Source: Micromonospora sp. HM5-17
GTDB taxonomy: Bacteria; Actinomycetota; Actinomycetes; Mycobacteriales; Micromonosporaceae
Assembly: GCF_003762835.1 (NCBI RefSeq)
Contig: NZ_RJWA01000001.1
Location: 248,001 to 312,000 of the forward strand
DNA: 64,000 bases
Reading direction: 5' to 3'
A program made the translations under genes and the position numbers. Positions 42,721 through 51,291 of this stretch are shown here, piece by piece (within the stretch, counting starts at the first letter, position 1; the number at the start of each line of letters is the position of its first letter). The notes below the pieces were generated by a model, which saw only the letters and a program-made list of their open reading frames with translations, ran no database searches and was not told the origin of the DNA.

Positions 42721-43683
42721 GCCATTGCCTCCGGGTCGACATCAGCGACAACTGTCTCATGCCGGCGGCCGCCTTCCGGCCCCGCCAACCGTGCGGGTCT
42801 CCCTCGCACCTTAGGCCCCGGTCGCATCGGCTGTGCGCCCGACCCCGGCGACCGGCTGCTCGACGACCCGCCGGTGAGGCGGGCGAGAGATTCCACAGCA
42901 TGCCCAACGCCGGTGATTGGTTTTTGTTCTTTTTGAAGAGATAACCAGTCGTCTTCATCGGTGCTGTGCAAACTGTGGAGATCGAGAGTCTGCCCAGGTC
43001 AGCGGCTTGTCCGCCGGTGTACGGCCTGTGTATGACCGGGGGGCAATCCGGCCCGGCGGTCCACAGCCCCGTCGGTTTCCGGGGTTTTCCACGCCTGTCC
43101 ACCGCCTGTCCACCGGTTGTCCACCGGGTTACCCACCGTCTTTTCCCCACGCCCGGCGACGGCGGTCAAGAGATCGACAGACGTTGTCCCCAGAACCGTC
43201 AACACGGCGTACACAGGGCGGGGATGCGCGGTGGAGAACCCGATCACTCTCGGTGATCGTCCACACCTGTTTCCCCAGCCGTTGTCCACAGCCTGTGGGT
43301 AATACGGGCGACGGTGGCCGCGTCGTCCACTGACGTGGACACCCGACTGTGGACGACCTGGGGACGGCGGGACACCGGATCGGCGGGTGGAAGGTCGGCC
43401 GGCGACGCGGTGCGGCGCGTACGGGGCCGGCCGGCGAGGGGTGTGGAGCGACCGGCCCCGGCAGTCGTGGCGGAGCGACCGACTCCGGCGACCAGCGACC
43501 GATCCCCGGCTGCCGATCCCCGGCAGCCGGGCGCCCGGGGCGGAGTGACCGTCGCGGGGCGTGGGATGCGCGAACGACGGGGTGATGCCGGCCTCGACGC
43601 GGACCCGGCCGGCCGGGCAGGTCGGTGAGGTGGTCAGGTGGCGGTGACGGGTCCGGGCGGTGCCGGACCGGGGTGGTGGCGGC
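42721..43683. other. Origin of replication oriC
   Basis: 963-bp non-coding region between dnaN and dnaA, with many DnaA boxes on both strands. There is a perfect TTGTCCACA at 43282-43290, with one- or two-mismatch boxes at 43257-43265 (TCGTCCACA), 43095-43103 and 43106-43114 (CTGTCCACC), 43117-43125 (TTGTCCACC), 43294-43302 (TTACCCACA, reverse) and 43348-43356 (TCGTCCACA, reverse). The AT-rich stretch at 42917-42960 is a candidate unwinding element next to dnaN. Long open frames here are shadows. Confidence 0.93.
43650..43669 (-). terminator. Hairpin terminator of dnaA
   Basis: Perfect 7-bp arms GGTCCGG / CCGGACC with a 6-nt loop, 15 bp past the dnaA stop on the minus strand. Confidence 0.6.
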
Positions 43684-45774
43684 TCAGGTGTTCTGCTTGA
43701 TCCGGTTGGTCAGCTCGGCGATCTGGTTGTAGAGCGAGCGGCGCTCGGCCATCTGCTGCCGGATCTTGCGGTCGGCGTGCATGACGGTGGTGTGGTCGCG
43801 CCCACCGAAGGCCTGCCCGATCCGAGGCAGCGACAGGTCGGTCAGCTCCCGGCACAGGTACATCGCCACCTGCCGGGCGTTCACCAGAACCCGAGATCGC
43901 GACTGTCCGCGCAGGTCCTCCAGGCTGACCCCGAAGTAGTCCGCGGTGGAGATCATGATCTGGTCCGCGGTGATCTCGGGCCCGGCGCCGTCGGGGATGA
44001 AATCGCGGAGTACCTCCTCGGCCAGCGAGAGCTCGACCGGCGAGCGGGTCAGCGACGCGAACGCGGTGACCCGGATCAGCGCCCCCTCCAGTTCCCGGAT
44101 CGAGTTGGCGATCCGGGAGGCGATGAACTCCAGGACGTCCGGTGGGGCGAAGAGGCGCTCCTGCGCCGCCTTCTTCTGCAGGATCGCGATCCGAGTCTCC
44201 AGGTCCGGCGGCTGGATGTCGGCGAGCAGCCCCCACTCGAAGCGGGTCCGCAGCCGGTCCTCTAGCGTCTCCAGGTCCTTCGGCCGGCGGTCGGACGTGA
44301 TGACGATCTGCTTGTTGGCGTTGTGCAGCGTGTTGAAGGTGTGGAAGAACTCCTCCTGGGTCCGTTCCCGGTTCTGGAGGAACTGGATGTCGTCGATCAG
44401 GAGGATGTCGACGTCCCGGTAGCGACGCTGGAACGCGCTCGTCTTGTCGTCCCGCAGTGAGTTGATGAAGTCGTTGGTGAACTCCTCGGTCGAGACGTAC
44501 CGCACCGAACGGGCGTTTCCCAGGGTCGTGGCGTAGTGGCCGATGGCGTGCAGCAGGTGGGTCTTGCCCAGCCCGGAGCTGCCGTAGATGAACAGCGGGT
44601 TGTACGCCTTGGCCGGCGACTCGGCGACCGCGACCGCGGCGGCGTGGGCGAAGCGGTTGGACGAGCCGATGACGAACGTCTCGAACATGTACTTCGGGTT
44701 CAGCCGGTTGCCGCCGACGTCGCCCGCCCCGCCGACGCCCGGTCGGCGGTCGTCCCGAAGCCCCGACCGGTGGTCGACGAACGTCGCCGGCCGGCCCGGC
44801 CCGCTGTCGGTGCCGGCGTCCCGGCCCAGTCCCGGGCGGCCGGCGCCGTCGTGGTAGGGCCGCTCGCCCGGCCGGTGTTCGGGGGCGAACCCGCCCGGGC
44901 CGGCGCTGTCCCGAGACTCGACGTCCCGCTCGTCCACCCCGCGCCGCTCCTGGTGCGGCGCCGGCGGCCGGTACGACTCCGGCGGCCGGTACGACTCCGG
45001 CGGCCGGTACGACTCCGGCGGCCGGTACGACTCGGGCGGGTAGGTCGTGCCGAAGAGGCTTTCCTGGCCGTCGCGGCTGTTCGGGATCAGCTTGGCGCGG
45101 ACGGACTCGCCGGACCGGCCCGGTTGGGACGGGAAGCCGGGAAAGGGCTGCTGTGCGGATCCGCCGACAGCCGGCGGCGCGGCGTGGCCGTAACCGTGCG
45201 GAGCGGAGCCGGCGAACGGCCCGGGCACCCGGTCGGTCGTCGGCTCGGAGCCGCCCGCCCGGGCCTCCGGCGTCTCCTGCTCCGCCCACGGGGCGCCCAG
45301 CGGCTCGGCGGGGTACCCGCCGTCCGGTTCCGGCGCCGGGTACGGTGTGCCTGGGTCGGGCTCGGCGAAGCCGTCGGCGCGCTCGCCGTACCCAGGATCG
45401 CGGTAGCCGGGATCGGCGCCGGAGTAGCCGGGAGCGCTGTACGTCGCCGGCGGTGCCGGGACGGCGGACTCGCCCGCCGGGGGGTAGCCGGGTGCGGCGG
45501 CCCGCCCCGCGTCGTCCGGGGGGCGGACGGTGACCGCCACCTGGACGGCCCGGCCGAGCCGGCGGGAGAGCGCCTCGGTGATCGCCGGGCGTAGCCGGGA
45601 CTCGATCACGTCCCGGGTGAAGGCGTCCGGTACGGCGAGGAGCGCGGTGTCCTCGATGATCGTGTGTAGTCGGGTCAGCCGGAGGTAGGCACGTTGCTGT
45701 GCTGAGATGATCTCGTCAGCCAGTTCCTCGGTCGCCGCCGTCCACACCGCGGCAAGGTCGATCGTGTCGGCCAC
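43684..45774 (-). CDS. dnaA: Chromosomal replication initiator DnaA
   Basis: 696 residues, longer than most DnaA because of a large linker. Domain I spans about 1-95. Domain II, about 100-345, is Pro/Gly/Arg-rich and contains a tandem ESYRPP block near residues 248-271, encoded by four perfect 18-bp repeats. Domain III has Walker A GSSGLGKT near 395-402 and Walker [17 protein letters not shown]. Domain IV carries the signature [15 protein letters not shown]. It binds TTATCCACA boxes and opens oriC. Boxes at 45900-45908 and 46083-46091 lie in its upstream region and suggest autoregulation. Confidence 0.99.
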   Translation of the reverse strand: MADTIDLAAVWTAATEELADEIISAQQRAYLRLTRLHTIIEDTALLAVPDAFTRDVIESRLRPAITEALSRRLGRAVQVAVTVRPPDDAGRAAAPGYPPAGESAVPAPPATYSAPGYSGADPGYRDPGYGERADGFAEPDPGTPYPAPEPDGGYPAEPLGAPWAEQETPEARAGGSEPTTDRVPGPFAGSAPHGYGHAAPPAVGGSAQQPFPGFPSQPGRSGESVRAKLIPNSRDGQESLFGTTYPPESYRPPESYRPPESYRPPESYRPPAPHQERRGVDERDVESRDSAGPGGFAPEHRPGERPYHDGAGRPGLGRDAGTDSGPGRPATFVDHRSGLRDDRRPGVGGAGDVGGNRLNPKYMFETFVIGSSNRFAHAAAVAVAESPAKAYNPLFIYGSSGLGKTHLLHAIGHYATTLGNARSVRYVSTEEFTNDFINSLRDDKTSAFQRRYRDVDILLIDDIQFLQNRERTQEEFFHTFNTLHNANKQIVITSDRRPKDLETLEDRLRTRFEWGLLADIQPPDLETRIAILQKKAAQERLFAPPDVLEFIASRIANSIRELEGALIRVTAFASLTRSPVELSLAEEVLRDFIPDGAGPEITADQIMISTADYFGVSLEDLRGQSRSRVLVNARQVAMYLCRELTDLSLPRIGQAFGGRDHTTVMHADRKIRQQMAERRSLYNQIAELTNRIKQNT
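44961..45032. repeat. Tandem 18-bp repeat, four perfect copies in dnaA
   Basis: Four identical copies of ccggcggccggtacgact, in frame, encoding a repeated Ser-Tyr-Arg-Pro-Pro-Glu unit in the dnaA linker. Copy number should be variable between strains. Confidence 0.95.
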
Positions 45775-46110
45775 TGTCGCGCCACCCCCATCGCCTCAGT
45801 CTGCGGCCGCCGTGCCGTCCCAGCCGACCGTGCCAGGCTTGCAATCGTGCGCGCACAGGCACGATGGCGCCCCCGGCGGTTGCCGCCGCCATCCACAAGT
45901 TATCCACAACCTGTGTATCGAACGATTGTGTCGCCCGACCGGGCGTCCGTGCCGTCGCCCCCGGCCTGATCTGGCGTTGACGCGGGTTCACCTGTCGAAC
46001 GATCGACGAGCTTGTCCGGTTTTGCCCGTCAGCGACACCGCCACCCCCTGACGCTGACGTGCAATCGGGCACGCTAACAGCGTTGTCCACACCCCTTCAA
46101 CCGTCGACCG

Positions 46111-46146
46111 GGCGGGGGTCTCCTCGGCAGACCGGAGACCCCCGCC
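46111..46146. terminator. Strong hairpin inside the divergent dnaA-rpmH region
   Basis: Perfect 13-bp arms GGCGGGGGTCTCC / GGAGACCCCCGCC with a 10-nt loop. It lies between two divergent promoters, so it does not end a known gene. Confidence 0.55.
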
Positions 46147-46360
46147 GCCCCGCGCCCACCCGCCCCGCCGCCGTCCCGCGACCGCACCGGCCCGACCTCG
46201 CCGCGCCGCGGGGCCACCCGGCGGCGGTTGGCGGCCGGGCCGGGGCCGGTGCGAGCGTGGGTACGGGTCCCCCGGGTCGCCGCCGACCCGTGGGCGGCCA
46301 GGGCGGTCGGGGCCGGGCAGGGGCGCCCGCAGGCCACCTCGGGTACAGCTTGGGTACAGT

Positions 46361-46389
46361 TTGACGCTGGATGCCGGCCTGCGTAGGCT
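46361..46389 (+). promoter_or_regulatory. Promoter of rpmH operon
   Basis: TTGACG (46361-46366), 17-bp spacer, TAGGCT (46384-46389): close to the primary-sigma consensus. It would give a transcript start near 46396 and a leader of about 170 nt before rpmH. Confidence 0.7.
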
Positions 46390-46565
46390 CCGGCGGTTAC
46401 TCTGTCGCCCTCTGCTAGGGTGATGGGTGACTGCTGGCCGTGACCCGTGTCGGGCGGTGCCTGATGCCGGACGGCATCGACCCCCGGCCGTTCGGCGGCC
46501 GATGCCAGACCACCAGCTGACCCCGATGTCGCACGACCGGGGCGTACGACGACGGAGAGCCTGAC

Positions 46566-46703
46566 GTGAGCAAGCGCACCTACCAGCCGAACAACCGCCG
46601 GCGCGCCAAGACCCACGGCTTCCGGCTGCGCATGCGCACCCGGGCTGGCCGCGCCATCATCTCGGCCCGCCGCCGCAAGGGCCGTGCCCGCCTGTCGGCC
46701 TGA
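46566..46703 (+). CDS. rpmH: 50S ribosomal protein L34
   Basis: 45 residues, [20 protein letters not shown], then [18 protein letters not shown], the whole L34 sequence, highly basic. GTG start. First gene of the rpmH-rnpA-yidD-yidC-jag-rsmG series that conventionally flanks dnaA, here running away from oriC. Confidence 0.99.
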   Translation: MSKRTYQPNNRRRAKTHGFRLRMRTRAGRAIISARRRKGRARLSA

Positions 46704-46736
46704 GCGCTGGCACGGCGTCCGGGGATGTAGGCAGTC

Positions 46737-47171
46737 GTGCTGGCGGCCGCACAGCGACTGCGGCGCAGCACCGGCTTCGCCGCGGTGATCCGGGGTGGGC
46801 GACGCGCCAGTCGTGGCGTGCTCGTGGTCCATCTGGATCTGGCCGGCTCGCCCGCCTCGGACGTGCCCGGTGAGATGACAGCCACACGTGAGCCGGTGTC
46901 GGTAACCGGCGCGGAGCAGCATCCCGCGCCGACCCGCGCCGGCTTCGTCGTGTCCAGGGCGGTCGGCGGCGCGGTGGTGCGAAACCGGGTCCGGCGCCGG
47001 CTGCGCCACCTCGTCCGGGAGCGGCTGGGCGCGCTGCCTCCGGGCGCCGCCATCGTGGTACGCGCGCTCCCCGGCGCCGCCGACGCGTCGTACGCCCGAC
47101 TCGGCGCCGACCTCGACGCCGCGATCGCGGCGGCCCTGGCGCCCCGGAAGCCTTCTCGGCGGCCCCGATGA
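46737..47171 (+). CDS. rnpA: Ribonuclease P protein component
   Basis: 144 residues. The RNR motif is [18 protein letters not shown] and the N-terminus is [20 protein letters not shown]. It is longer than usual because of an insertion (about residues 42-66) after the first strand segment. It binds RNase P RNA for tRNA 5' maturation. The start is a GTG, and the stop overlaps the yidD ATG by 4 bp (ATGA), so translation is coupled. Confidence 0.96.
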   Translation: MLAAAQRLRRSTGFAAVIRGGRRASRGVLVVHLDLAGSPASDVPGEMTATREPVSVTGAEQHPAPTRAGFVVSRAVGGAVVRNRVRRRLRHLVRERLGALPPGAAIVVRALPGAADASYARLGADLDAAIAAALAPRKPSRRPR

Positions 47172-47461
47172 TCGGCGGTTCCACCGATACGTCCCGGATG
47201 ACCCTCGGTGCCCGGGTGCTGGCCGGACCCATCGTCGCGTACCGTCGTTGGATAAGCCCGGCGCTGCCGGCCCGCTGCCGGTTCCACCCGTCGTGCAGTG
47301 CCTACGCCCTGGAGGCGGTCGTGCGGCACGGCGCGCTCCGGGGGAGCGGACTGGCGGTCCGACGGCTGCTGCGCTGTCACCCCTTCCACCCCGGTGGATA
47401 TGACCCGGTGCCCGAGCCGGGCTCACGCCGCCATGCCGATGTGACTGGAGCCTCGAATTGA
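47168..47461 (+). CDS. yidD: Membrane protein insertion efficiency factor YidD
   Basis: 97 residues. The conserved core [20 protein letters not shown], then [20 protein letters not shown] and [11 protein letters not shown], is the YidD/DUF37 signature with three cysteines. It is a peripheral membrane protein that helps YidC. The ATG overlaps the rnpA stop, and its stop overlaps the yidC TTG start (TTGA). Confidence 0.96.
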   Translation: MIGGSTDTSRMTLGARVLAGPIVAYRRWISPALPARCRFHPSCSAYALEAVVRHGALRGSGLAVRRLLRCHPFHPGGYDPVPEPGSRRHADVTGASN

Positions 47462-48486
47462 GTCTGGACTGGATCTACTGGGCGATTTCGTGGATCCTGC
47501 TGCTTTGGCACTCCGCCTGGGACGCCATCGGGGTGTCGGAGGGCCAGGTCCTGGGCACGAACTGGACCTGGATCCTGGCGATCATCTTCCTGGTCGTCAC
47601 GCTCCGGGTGATCCTGTTCCCGATCTTCGTCAAGCAGATCAAGTCGCAGCGGGCGCTGCAGGCGCTCCAGCCGCAGCTGCGGGCCCTGCAGGAGAAGTAC
47701 AAGGGTGACCGGGAGACGCTCCAGCGGGAGATGATGGAGCTCTACCGGAAGGAGAAGGCCAACCCGCTGATGGGGTGCCTTCCGATCTTCCTCCAGGCTC
47801 CGGTCTTCATCGGTCTCTTCCACGTGCTGCGCCGGCTCGACCCGGCCAACGAGGGCAAGACCCGGTACGGCTGGTCCGTCGAGCAGTTCGAGAGCGCGAC
47901 CCACGCCCGGCTCTTCGACGTGCCGATCGCCGCCAAGTTTGGTTCCAGCGCGGCGGAGCTGGCGCGACTGGACACCAGCGGTGCCTCGGTCAAGATCCTG
48001 GCCGGTGTCCTGGTGCTCATCATGCTCACCACGACCTACCTGACCAGCCGCCAGATGATCCTCAAGACCGGTTGGGCCGAGGACCCGCAGCAGCGGATGA
48101 TCCAGCGGCTGATGCTCTACGGCATTCCGGCCTCGCTGCTGGTCTCCGGCACGATCTTCCCGATCGGCGTGATCATCTACTGGGTGACCAACAACCTCTT
48201 CACGCTGGCGCAGCAGCAGTGGGTGCTGCGGAAGTACCCTCCGCCGACGACCGCCAACCGGCTGCCCCGGCCGGGCGAGACCCGTCGTCAGCCGAGCGGC
48301 GCGGCCCGTCCTGGCACGTCGACCCGGCAGAAGGAGGCGGCCAAGCCGGCGGGTCGGTTCGGGCGCGCCAAGACCACCGCTGGCCAGCCGCAGAAGCCAG
48401 CGGTCGACGGTCGGGCACTGGCTCCCAAGCCCGGTGCCAAGCCGGTCAACCCGAAGAAGGGGCGGCCGGCGAAGCGTCAGGGTTGA
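47458..48486 (+). CDS. yidC: Membrane protein insertase YidC
   Basis: 342 residues, a short Oxa1-type YidC without the periplasmic domain of E. coli. TTG start overlaps the yidD stop. Membrane helices include WISWIL-type N-terminal helix, [20 protein letters not shown], the conserved [20 protein letters not shown] hairpin and [16 protein letters not shown]. The cytosolic tail is Lys/Arg/Pro-rich (about 70 residues), as in actinobacteria, and may touch the ribosome. It inserts inner-membrane proteins with or without SecYEG. Confidence 0.97.
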   Translation: MSLDWIYWAISWILLLWHSAWDAIGVSEGQVLGTNWTWILAIIFLVVTLRVILFPIFVKQIKSQRALQALQPQLRALQEKYKGDRETLQREMMELYRKEKANPLMGCLPIFLQAPVFIGLFHVLRRLDPANEGKTRYGWSVEQFESATHARLFDVPIAAKFGSSAAELARLDTSGASVKILAGVLVLIMLTTTYLTSRQMILKTGWAEDPQQRMIQRLMLYGIPASLLVSGTIFPIGVIIYWVTNNLFTLAQQQWVLRKYPPPTTANRLPRPGETRRQPSGAARPGTSTRQKEAAKPAGRFGRAKTTAGQPQKPAVDGRALAPKPGAKPVNPKKGRPAKRQG

Positions 48487-48708
48487 CGCTGTGGCCGGCC
48501 GCCCCGTACCCGGTGTGGCCGGCGCCCGCAGGACTCCGGTCCGTTGCTGCCGCCACCGTCGCTGGCGCCGGCCGGAGCCCGGTGCGCTCCGCGTGACGGG
48601 CGGTGCTGCCCGACAGACGTGCCCGTGGCGTCCGGCGATCTTGCGCCGGGCCCCGGGAAACCAGCGGGACCGTGTACGGTCCGGCCGAGAGAGTACGGAG
48701 ATGAGACC

Positions 48709-49389
48709 GTGACCGACACCAGTATTCCCCGGGCCGAGCAGCCCTTTGAGGACACCGACCCGGTCGTGGCGGCGCGACCGGCGGAGGAAGCCGAGACCCG
48801 TGAGGCCGTCGCGGTGGCCGGGGACAGCGCGGACACCGTCGACGGTCCGGACGACGAAGAACTCGAGAACGAGGAAGCGGAGGCCGACGGGGGTGCCAAC
48901 GGTGCCCGATCGGCCGCGGCGACCAGCGACGCCGACCTGTTCCGGGAGAGTGAGATCGCCGCGGACTATGTCGAGGGGCTGCTCGACATCCTCGACTACG
49001 ACGGCGACATCGACGAACTGGTCTCGGGCGGTCGGCCGGTGGTCGAGGTGGTCGGGGGCCGGTTGCAGACGCTGGTGGGCCAGCGGGGCGCCACGCTCGA
49101 GGCGCTCCAGGAGCTCACCCGGCTCGCCGTCTTCCGGCAGACCGGGGTGCCGAGCCGGCTGCTGCTCGACATCGGCGGGTACCGCGCGACCCGGCGCAAG
49201 GAACTCACCGCGGTGGCGAAGAACGCGGTGGAGAAGGTGAAGCAGCACGGCGAGCCCGTCCGGCTCGAACCCATGTCGGCCTTCGAACGCAAGTGCGTGC
49301 ACGACGTGGTCAACGCGATCGCCGGGGTCGTGAGCGAGTCTGAGGGCGTCGAGCCGAACCGGCGGGTCGTCGTACGCCCGGTCGACTGA
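48709..49389 (+). CDS. jag: Jag-type RNA-binding protein (KH-R3H)
   Basis: 226 residues from a GTG preceded by GGAG. An acidic N-terminal stretch (EELENEEAEADGG) is followed by a type-II KH domain (GRLQTLVGQRGATLEALQEL) and an R3H domain (FERKCVHDVVNAIAG then EGVEPNRRVVVRPVD). It binds RNA. In other bacteria KhpB/Jag with KhpA affects cell division and RNA stability. It sits in the canonical yidC-jag-rsmG order. It is separated from yidC by 222 bp with no gene. Confidence 0.93.
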   Translation: MTDTSIPRAEQPFEDTDPVVAARPAEEAETREAVAVAGDSADTVDGPDDEELENEEAEADGGANGARSAAATSDADLFRESEIAADYVEGLLDILDYDGDIDELVSGGRPVVEVVGGRLQTLVGQRGATLEALQELTRLAVFRQTGVPSRLLLDIGGYRATRRKELTAVAKNAVEKVKQHGEPVRLEPMSAFERKCVHDVVNAIAGVVSESEGVEPNRRVVVRPVD

Positions 49390-49391
49390 GG

Positions 49392-50348
49392 ATGACCGAC
49401 CCCACGTCTGGGCCGGACGACGACGCCCGGCCGTCCGGTCCGTCGTCCGGCCCACCGTCGGCGGCGTCGGACACCGTTTCGCCGAACCCGGCCGTTCGGC
49501 TTCCGGACGACCTCGCCGAGGCCGCCCGGCGGCTCTTCGGTGACCGGCTCCCGCTCGCGGAGGCGTACGCGGAGTTGCTGGCCGGCCCTGGCGTGGTCCG
49601 CGGCCTGATCGGTCCCCGGGAGACCCCGCGGATCTGGGACCGTCACCTGCTGAACTGCGCGGCGGTCGCGGAGTTGATCCCGACGGAGAGCTCGGTGGTG
49701 GACGTCGGCTCCGGGGCGGGGCTGCCCGGCATCGTTCTCGCCATCGCCCGCCCCGACCTGTCGGTGACCCTGATCGAGCCGCTGGCTCGGCGGGCCATGT
49801 TCCTGACCGAGGCGGTCGACGTGCTCGACCTCGGCGGGGCGGTCACCGTGCTGCGGGCCCGGGCCGAGGAGATCGAGGCGTACCGGCGGCGTGCCGCTCG
49901 CGGCGGTACCCGGGGGCGGGCCGTCCGGATGGCCGGGTCCGAGTCGGCCGGGCGGCCGGAGGACGACGGACCGCCCTGGTACGAACTGGCCGATGTGGAC
50001 AATCTGGCGGAGCTGTCGCTTCCGGCCGAGATCGTCACGGCCCGCGCGGTCGCGCCGCTCGACCGCCTCGCCGCGTGGTGTCTGCCGTTGGTCGCGCCCG
50101 GCGGCCGGCTCCTCGCGCTGAAGGGCGCCACCGCGGCGGACGAGGCCGCGGAACATGCCGCGGTGGTACGCCGGCTGGGCGGCTCGGCCCCGGAGGTACG
50201 GCGCTGCGGGGTCGGTGTCGTCGATCCACCGACCACCGTCATCGAGGTCGTCCGGGAACGGGCCGTCGCTGGATCGGGGCGGGGCCGGGCGAAGACGACC
50301 GCCGGCCGTCGCTCCGCCGGTCGGGCGAGGCGCCGGCCGACACACTAG
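49392..50348 (+). CDS. rsmG: 16S rRNA (guanine527-N7) methyltransferase RsmG (GidB)
   Basis: 318 residues. The SAM-binding motif VVDVGSGAGLPGIVLAIARP is at about 113, with IWDRHLLNCAAVAELIP before it. A charged insertion (about residues 163-195) splits the usual fold and is longer than in E. coli GidB. It modifies G527 of 16S rRNA and loss gives low-level streptomycin resistance in several bacteria. It starts 2 bp after jag. It is convergent with the dimeric alpha/beta protein gene at 50367. Confidence 0.95.
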   Translation: MTDPTSGPDDDARPSGPSSGPPSAASDTVSPNPAVRLPDDLAEAARRLFGDRLPLAEAYAELLAGPGVVRGLIGPRETPRIWDRHLLNCAAVAELIPTESSVVDVGSGAGLPGIVLAIARPDLSVTLIEPLARRAMFLTEAVDVLDLGGAVTVLRARAEEIEAYRRRAARGGTRGRAVRMAGSESAGRPEDDGPPWYELADVDNLAELSLPAEIVTARAVAPLDRLAAWCLPLVAPGGRLLALKGATAADEAAEHAAVVRRLGGSAPEVRRCGVGVVDPPTTVIEVVRERAVAGSGRGRAKTTAGRRSAGRARRRPTH

Positions 50349-50366
50349 GCACACCAGGTCGGCAGG

Positions 50367-50687
50367 CTAGGTCGGTACGCCGCCGGTCTGCCAGGCGGCC
50401 ACGACCTCGACGTGGCGCATCCCGCCCGACTCCGTGATGTGGCGGAACCAGGCGGCACACTCCGGGATCGAGGCGGCCAGCCGAGCCGCCTCCTCCTCCG
50501 CCTCGGCCCGACTGCGCCACAGCACGATGTCCAACCAGCTGCCGTCGTCCTCCCGGGTCAGGTACGCCGCCAGGCAACCGGGAAACCGCCGCCGCAACGC
50601 CTCGACCATTGCGGGGCGCTCCGCCAGCAGGCGCGGCGTCGCCTCATCGGAGACCCGGAACCGGGCCAGCTCGATAGTTGGTGCCAT
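50367..50687 (-). CDS. Antibiotic biosynthesis monooxygenase-type (dimeric alpha-beta) protein
   Basis: 106 residues from the ATG at 50687. The fold pattern is a small ferredoxin-like ABM domain: IELARFRVSDEATPRLLAE, then RPAMVEALRRRFPGCLAAYL, then SWLDIVLWRSRAEAEEEAA and RHVEVVAAWQTGG. Such proteins have monooxygenase, heme-degrading or unknown roles. There is no partner gene. It lies 18 bp from the rsmG stop in convergent orientation. Confidence 0.82.
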   Translation of the reverse strand: MAPTIELARFRVSDEATPRLLAERPAMVEALRRRFPGCLAAYLTREDDGSWLDIVLWRSRAEAEEEAARLAASIPECAAWFRHITESGGMRHVEVVAAWQTGGVPT

Positions 50688-51291
50688 GGCCTGGCGGCAT
50701 AGTCGCCGGGGCTGGGAGTGGGCCGGCGCTGTGGGTGGCCTGCGCCGTGGGTGGGTCGGCTTGTTGGCCTGGGGCGGGCGTGAAGCGGAGTGGGTGTGGG
50801 GCGGCCCGACCCGCAACGGGATCAAGCCTGACCGCCCAGAGCGGGTCGGGCCGCCCCACACCTCCCCGTTCCGGGCCTCCGTCGATGGTCGCGCGCCGGT
50901 GGCTCTCGGCTGTGCCGACGGGGGTGGACGCGGGCCGTTCCGCAGGCGACGGCGCGTGGAAGTGCGGCGTGGATGCCCTTCCTGCCCTGTCGAGGTCGTC
51001 CCTCCTCCGCGCCGTCATCGCTCCAGACCGATGCGGACGTCCGGGTTCGGCGAGAGTGCAGGGACGGACGATCGGGGCGCCACCCGGACGTGCGGATCGA
51101 CACTCATCCTGCGGACATCCGTGGCTCTTGTCGCCCAACGGCCGTAGGCTGACCGCGCGTCGATAGTGTAGACCGGACAGCGGGCCGCGCCTCGGGCCGT
51201 CTGTCTCTCGCCGGATCGAAACGCTACGCCGACAGACGCGGGTACGAGCGCTGACGAGGCCGACACCATCCGAGTTGGCAGGGATGACACG
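50688..51291. other. Divergent intergenic region before parA
   Basis: 604 bp. It holds the long inverted repeat at 50793-50862. The remainder is GC-rich and I see no supported gene; frames overlapping it are compositional. Confidence 0.6.
50793..50862. repeat. Perfect 22-bp-arm inverted repeat
   Basis: The left arm 50793-50814 (GGTGTGGGGCGGCCCGACCC...) is the exact complement of 50841-50862, with a 26-nt loop that itself includes AAGCCTGACCGCCC. It lies between divergent genes, so it does not look like a simple terminator. Confidence 0.9.

Larger units (their letters stand above)
45775..46565. other. Divergent dnaA-rpmH intergenic region
   Basis: 791 bp. There are perfect DnaA boxes at 45900-45908 (TTATCCACA) and 46083-46091 (TTGTCCACA), a strong hairpin at 46111-46146, and the rpmH promoter at 46361-46389. 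I see no supported gene. Confidence 0.8.

Noticed and set aside
42605-43333. Several open frames across oriC
   Set aside because: They overlap dnaN or DnaA boxes, give low-complexity products and lack ribosome binding sites.
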